Positions 7,610 to 9,778 of a DNA stretch of 9,778 nt are shown here, piece by piece. Position numbers and translations under genes: made by a program. Origin of the DNA: JAKACA01 sp050010115 (GTDB lineage: Bacteria > Actinomycetota > Acidimicrobiia > Acidimicrobiales > Bog-793); assembly GCA_050010115.1 (NCBI GenBank), contig JBEKLQ010000132.1, forward strand, positions 1 through 9,778. Direction: 5' to 3'. The first letter of the stretch is position 1, and every line of letters begins with the position of its first letter. The notes under the pieces were generated by a model. That model was not told the origin of the DNA and did no database searches. It saw only the letters and a list, made by a program, of their open reading frames with translations.

Positions 7610-8923
7610 CTAGATCCCGATGCCCTTGCCGAACGGGTCGACCCACCGTTCGAGAGCCTTGGCAAGCTCCGGGTGCTCCTTCGCGGCGACGTCCAGCGAG
7701 ATGCCCTGCATCACGGCGTCAATCGCCTGCCGGAAGGCCCGGGCCCCTGCCACGGGGCCGTCGGGGTGGGCGTGGATCCCGCCGCCCGAGCCGATGACGA
7801 CGTCGTACCCGAGGTCCTCCACCACCTTCGGGACCATCGATGGCGTGATCCCACCCGAGGCCATGGGGAACGTGCGCCGCAACTCGTACAAGGGGAGGGT
7901 CATGTTCCTCGCCACGCTCAGGAACTTCTCAGGGAGAACGGGCGCCTTGCCATACGGGGCAGGGAACACGACAACGTCCGCTCCGGCGAGTCGTGGCAGC
8001 TTCCCGAGGACCAGGTGCGAGCTTATTCCGTGCCAAGGCGACATGTACATGGCACCAGCCACGTCCATGTGGGCCAGGATCGGCACGTTGATCTCGTCGT
8101 CCTCGGCGAGCGCCTGCAGAACGGGGAGGCCGACCGCCAGGTAGTTGACCATGATCGCGTTCGCCCCGGCGTCGACAGCGCGTCGCGCGTTCTCGAAGAC
8201 CTTCGGCACGGAGTCGGTCACATTGACCGTGTACAACGTGTGTTCGCCGGTCTCGTTGTACACCTCTTTCTCGAGCTTCATGTAGCGGTCGACGCGTTCG
8301 ATGATCGGGTTGAACGACGCGTCGGCGAGCAGTTCGTCATCCTTCACGATGTCGCAGCCGCCGAGTGCAGCCTTGTAGAAGAGGCCGGCCCCGACTTCCG
8401 GCGTGTAGCCCGTGCAGGGCTTGATCATGTTGTTCAACAGGGGTCGGTCCGGTACGCCCAGGATCTCCCGCAGCCCCGAGATGCCGAACCTCGGCCCCTT
8501 GAAGCCGGCCACGTAGCGCTTGGGCAAGCTGAGGTCGATGACCTTCACCCGACCGCCCATCGAGATGTTGCCTACCACCGTGGTGAGCAGCATCGGGATC
8601 TGCGACCCGAAGTTCACCTCCGGGAACGCGACCTGAACGACGTAATCCCGGTTCCCCTCGAGCATCGAGGGCTCCGGGAACTCGGAATCGGGCACCTCGT
8701 AGACGCCCAACACCTTCGCGATGTGCTTCACCCGAACCTCAGGGGTCTCGCCCGGCACTGGCACCCAGGTGCCGGTGCTCTGCTCGATAGCGAGGGCGGG
8801 CGCGAGTTTCGGCACCGAAACCATGGCGGGAAATGACACCAGGTAGGTAGCTATCACGTACTCGTCGGGATCAATCCCCTCGAATAGCGCCACCGGCTGG
8901 GAGAGAAGTTCCAGTTCATCCAT
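7610..8923 (-). CDS. RuBisCO-like protein (large-subunit superfamily, non-carboxylating type)
   Basis: The 437-residue product aligns by eye along the whole RuBisCO large-subunit fold. Retained equivalents (spinach numbering in brackets): Glu47, Thr52, Trp53 in EQSTGTW (60, 65, 66); Asn119 (123); Lys168 in MIKP (175); carbamylated Lys194 with Asp196 and Glu197 in IVKDDE (201, 203, 204); His285 (294); loop-6 Lys326 (334); Ser356-Gly-Gly (379-381); and the IGSGGG phosphate site at 377-382. Lost: Lys177 is Cys170, Arg295 is Met286, and His327 is Val319. The metal and phosphate sites are therefore kept, but groups used for ribulose-bisphosphate carboxylation are not. Characterised RuBisCO-like proteins act as enolases, isomerases or decarboxylases on phosphorylated sugars or keto acids, including in methionine salvage and D-apiose breakdown. 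Here the neighbours are a sugar kinase, transporter and aldolase, so a sugar or sugar-acid phosphate is the likely substrate. The start is set by a strong AAGGAGGAG. Confidence 0.95.
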   Translation of the reverse strand: MDELELLSQPVALFEGIDPDEYVIATYLVSFPAMVSVPKLAPALAIEQSTGTWVPVPGETPEVRVKHIAKVLGVYEVPDSEFPEPSMLEGNRDYVVQVAFPEVNFGSQIPMLLTTVVGNISMGGRVKVIDLSLPKRYVAGFKGPRFGISGLREILGVPDRPLLNNMIKPCTGYTPEVGAGLFYKAALGGCDIVKDDELLADASFNPIIERVDRYMKLEKEVYNETGEHTLYTVNVTDSVPKVFENARRAVDAGANAIMVNYLAVGLPVLQALAEDDEINVPILAHMDVAGAMYMSPWHGISSHLVLGKLPRLAGADVVVFPAPYGKAPVLPEKFLSVARNMTLPLYELRRTFPMASGGITPSMVPKVVEDLGYDVVIGSGGGIHAHPDGPVAGARAFRQAIDAVMQGISLDVAAKEHPELAKALERWVDPFGKGIGI

Positions 8924-8925
8924 AA

Positions 8926-8934
8926 CTCCTCCTT
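8926..8934 (-). promoter_or_regulatory. Strong ribosome binding site of the RuBisCO-like gene
   Basis: AAGGAGGAG on the minus strand, a few bases before ATG 8923, is close to the ideal anti-Shine-Dalgarno complement. It fixes the start codon of the first gene of the operon and predicts high translation. Confidence 0.85.
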
Positions 8935-9024
8935 AAACAACGCGCTCAACGCGGGCTACAAGTCGACCGTAGGTCTCGGTGGGCGACTCGGGAAGAGACG
9001 AGAGTCACGTTGAAGGAGGGTCCA

Positions 9025-9054
9025 ATGGCCCTATTTTGGGCGGCCTTTGCGTGA
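9025..9054 (+). CDS. Nine-residue leader peptide candidate (MALFWAAFA)
   Basis: AAGGAGGG at 9013-9020 stands five bases before ATG 9025. The frame reads MALFWAAFA and stops with TGA at 9052-9054. It is not in frame with the aldolase (offset 95 bases). It ends 2 bases before a hairpin-forming palindrome, an arrangement typical of leader-peptide control. The ribosome binding site is better than that of the aldolase itself. It could be chance or a decayed former start, so confidence is moderate. Confidence 0.35.
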   Translation: MALFWAAFA

Positions 9055-9055
9055 T

Positions 9056-9069
9056 TCGCTGATCAGCGA
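9056..9069. promoter_or_regulatory. 14-bp perfect palindrome, candidate operator or leader hairpin
   Basis: TCGCTGATCAGCGA is its own reverse complement. As DNA it could bind a dimeric regulator between the divergent genes. As RNA it would form a 5-bp stem with a GAUC loop right after the leader ORF. GATCA at 9061-9065 can instead pair with TGATC at 9075-9079, giving a mutually exclusive fold. Confidence 0.4.
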
Positions 9070-9107
9070 GAGGTTGATCTCCGGCGCCGGGCTCGTCGGA
9101 GTCGTCG

Positions 9108-9113
9108 AAAGGA
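9108..9113 (+). promoter_or_regulatory. Ribosome binding site of the aldolase
   Basis: AAAGGA lies six bases before ATG 9120. It supports that start, which also fits the usual N-terminal length of class II aldolases (about 29 residues before the GN[VLI]S motif). Confidence 0.65.
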
Positions 9114-9119
9114 ACTGCG

Positions 9120-9778
9120 ATGGGACTGTACTCATCGTCTGCTGGGCAGGTTTTGGAGATTTGCCGAGGGTTGCTGGACCGGGGGTTCCTCAAGTCCACC
9201 GAAGGCAATGTCTCGGTTCGGATCCCGGGACGCCAGGAATTCGCCATTACGCCCACGAGCTACAGCTACGCCGACATGGTCCCGGAGGACATTTGCGTGC
9301 TCGACTTCGCGCTCCGGCCGATCACCGGAACGAAGAAAGCCTCCATCGAGTCTTCGATGCACGCTGCCGTCTACCGGCACCGGCCCGACGTCAACGTCGT
9401 CATCCATACCCACCAGCCCTACGCGAGCGCTCTCGGGCTCATGGGCAAGCCAATCCCGGCGCTGTTCGACGAGCAGGTTCGATACCTGGGCCGCGGCGTG
9501 GAGATCATCGACTACGGGCCGTCGGGGACCTCGTTCCTCAGGCGCAAGGTCGAAGCGAAGATCGGCAATGGCGACAACGCCTTCATCCTGGCCAGCCACG
9601 GCGCGCTGGTACTCGGAGGCGACCCCGACCGGGCCCTGTTCAACGTCTTTCTTCTGGAGAAGTGCTCGCTGGCCTATCTCGTCAGCCTGATGGCCAGCGA
9701 CGAGGGTGAGAGAGTCGCCCGTATTCCTTTGCCGGTGCGTGAGGTGGCCTTCTCCCGGTTGCGCGGCGATGAGAAGAA
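9120..9778 (+). CDS. Class II aldolase/adducin-family enzyme (3' end cut by window edge)
   Basis: I translated 219 codons from ATG 9120 to the edge with no stop; family members are usually 210-260 residues, so little is missing. Diagnostic features are GNVS at 29-32; the phosphate-loop region ITPTSYS (43-49, where the family usually has TPSG); Glu77 in the position of the fuculose-phosphate aldolase catalytic acid; zinc ligands His96 and His98 (IHTH); and His160 in ILASHGALVLGG. Members catalyse zinc-dependent retro-aldol cleavage of phosphorylated ketoses, epimerisation, dehydration or decarboxylation. The gene is transcribed away from the RuBisCO-like, transporter and kinase operon, so it probably acts on a product of those enzymes. 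Fuculose-phosphate aldolase, ribulose-phosphate epimerase and 3-oxo-tetronate-phosphate decarboxylase relatives cannot be separated by eye. Confidence 0.92.
   Translation, partial: MGLYSSSAGQVLEICRGLLDRGFLKSTEGNVSVRIPGRQEFAITPTSYSYADMVPEDICVLDFALRPITGTKKASIESSMHAAVYRHRPDVNVVIHTHQPYASALGLMGKPIPALFDEQVRYLGRGVEIIDYGPSGTSFLRRKVEAKIGNGDNAFILASHGALVLGGDPDRALFNVFLLEKCSLAYLVSLMASDEGERVARIPLPVREVAFSRLRGDEK

Larger units (their letters stand above)
8924..9119. promoter_or_regulatory. Divergent intergenic control region
   Basis: The 196 bp between the RuBisCO-like gene and the aldolase must hold both promoters. Visible elements are: two CAACGCG copies 9 bp apart (8938-8944 and 8947-8953), close to the operon start; a nine-codon ORF with strong ribosome binding site (9013-9054); a 14-bp palindrome (9056-9069); and a 10-bp palindrome CCGGCGCCGG (9081-9090). 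I could not assign -35/-10 boxes with confidence. The divergent layout suggests one regulator, not present in this window, acting on both sides. Confidence 0.6.

Noticed and set aside
7588..7665. Longer N-terminus for the MFS transporter starting at 7665
   Set aside because: It overlaps the RuBisCO-like coding end and adds a Ser/Gly/Arg-rich stretch unlike a transporter N-terminus; ATG 7587 fits operon spacing.
7586..8836. Plus-strand 416-codon frame opposite the RuBisCO-like gene
   Set aside because: No motif or ribosome binding site, and the opposite strand has a complete conserved protein.
7610..8923. True CO2-fixing RuBisCO
   Set aside because: Residues equivalent to Lys177, Arg295 and His327 are replaced, and no phosphoribulokinase or small subunit is present nearby.

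Overview
The window is GC-rich with strong G/C preference at third codon positions. It carries a tryptophan-repeat subtilase and a multidomain cyclic-di-GMP enzyme. Together these suggest an actinobacterium-like, probably free-living or environmental chromosome. This is inference from composition and gene content; there is no rRNA or phylogenetic marker here. I see no tRNA, insertion sequence, CRISPR array or phage gene.

Left part (1-4390, all minus strand). A large membrane-anchored GAF-PAS-GGDEF-EAL protein (2532 down to the window edge, truncated) lies 19 bp behind a secreted subtilisin-family (S8) protease (4273-2552). The protease has an intact catalytic set and two unrelated in-frame tandem repeats: a 7-residue repeat before the signal peptide and twelve WNGxx pentapeptides at the C-terminus. 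A pair of near-identical 20-bp direct repeats lies 60-110 bp upstream of the protease start and is a candidate regulatory site. The close spacing suggests that protease and c-di-GMP enzyme are co-transcribed.

Middle spacer (4274-4733). This holds the protease promoter region, one ambiguous small ORF and no convincing terminator.

Right part (4734-9778). This looks like a sugar or sugar-acid catabolic cluster. A minus-strand operon runs RuBisCO-like protein (8923-7610), MFS transporter (7587-6346), FGGY-family carbohydrate kinase (6344-4734), with gaps of 22 and 1 bp. A class II aldolase (9120 to the right edge, truncated) is divergently transcribed. The divergent intergenic region contains a nine-codon leader ORF with a near-perfect Shine-Dalgarno sequence, followed at once by a 14-bp perfect palindrome.

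A plausible reading is uptake by the MFS protein, phosphorylation by the kinase, an enolate-type reaction (isomerisation or decarboxylation) by the RuBisCO-like protein, and retro-aldol cleavage or a related step by the aldolase. The RuBisCO-like protein keeps the carbamylated-lysine/metal triad but has lost residues needed for CO2 fixation on ribulose bisphosphate. The substrate is unknown from sequence alone, so this cluster is the best candidate for an undescribed pathway.
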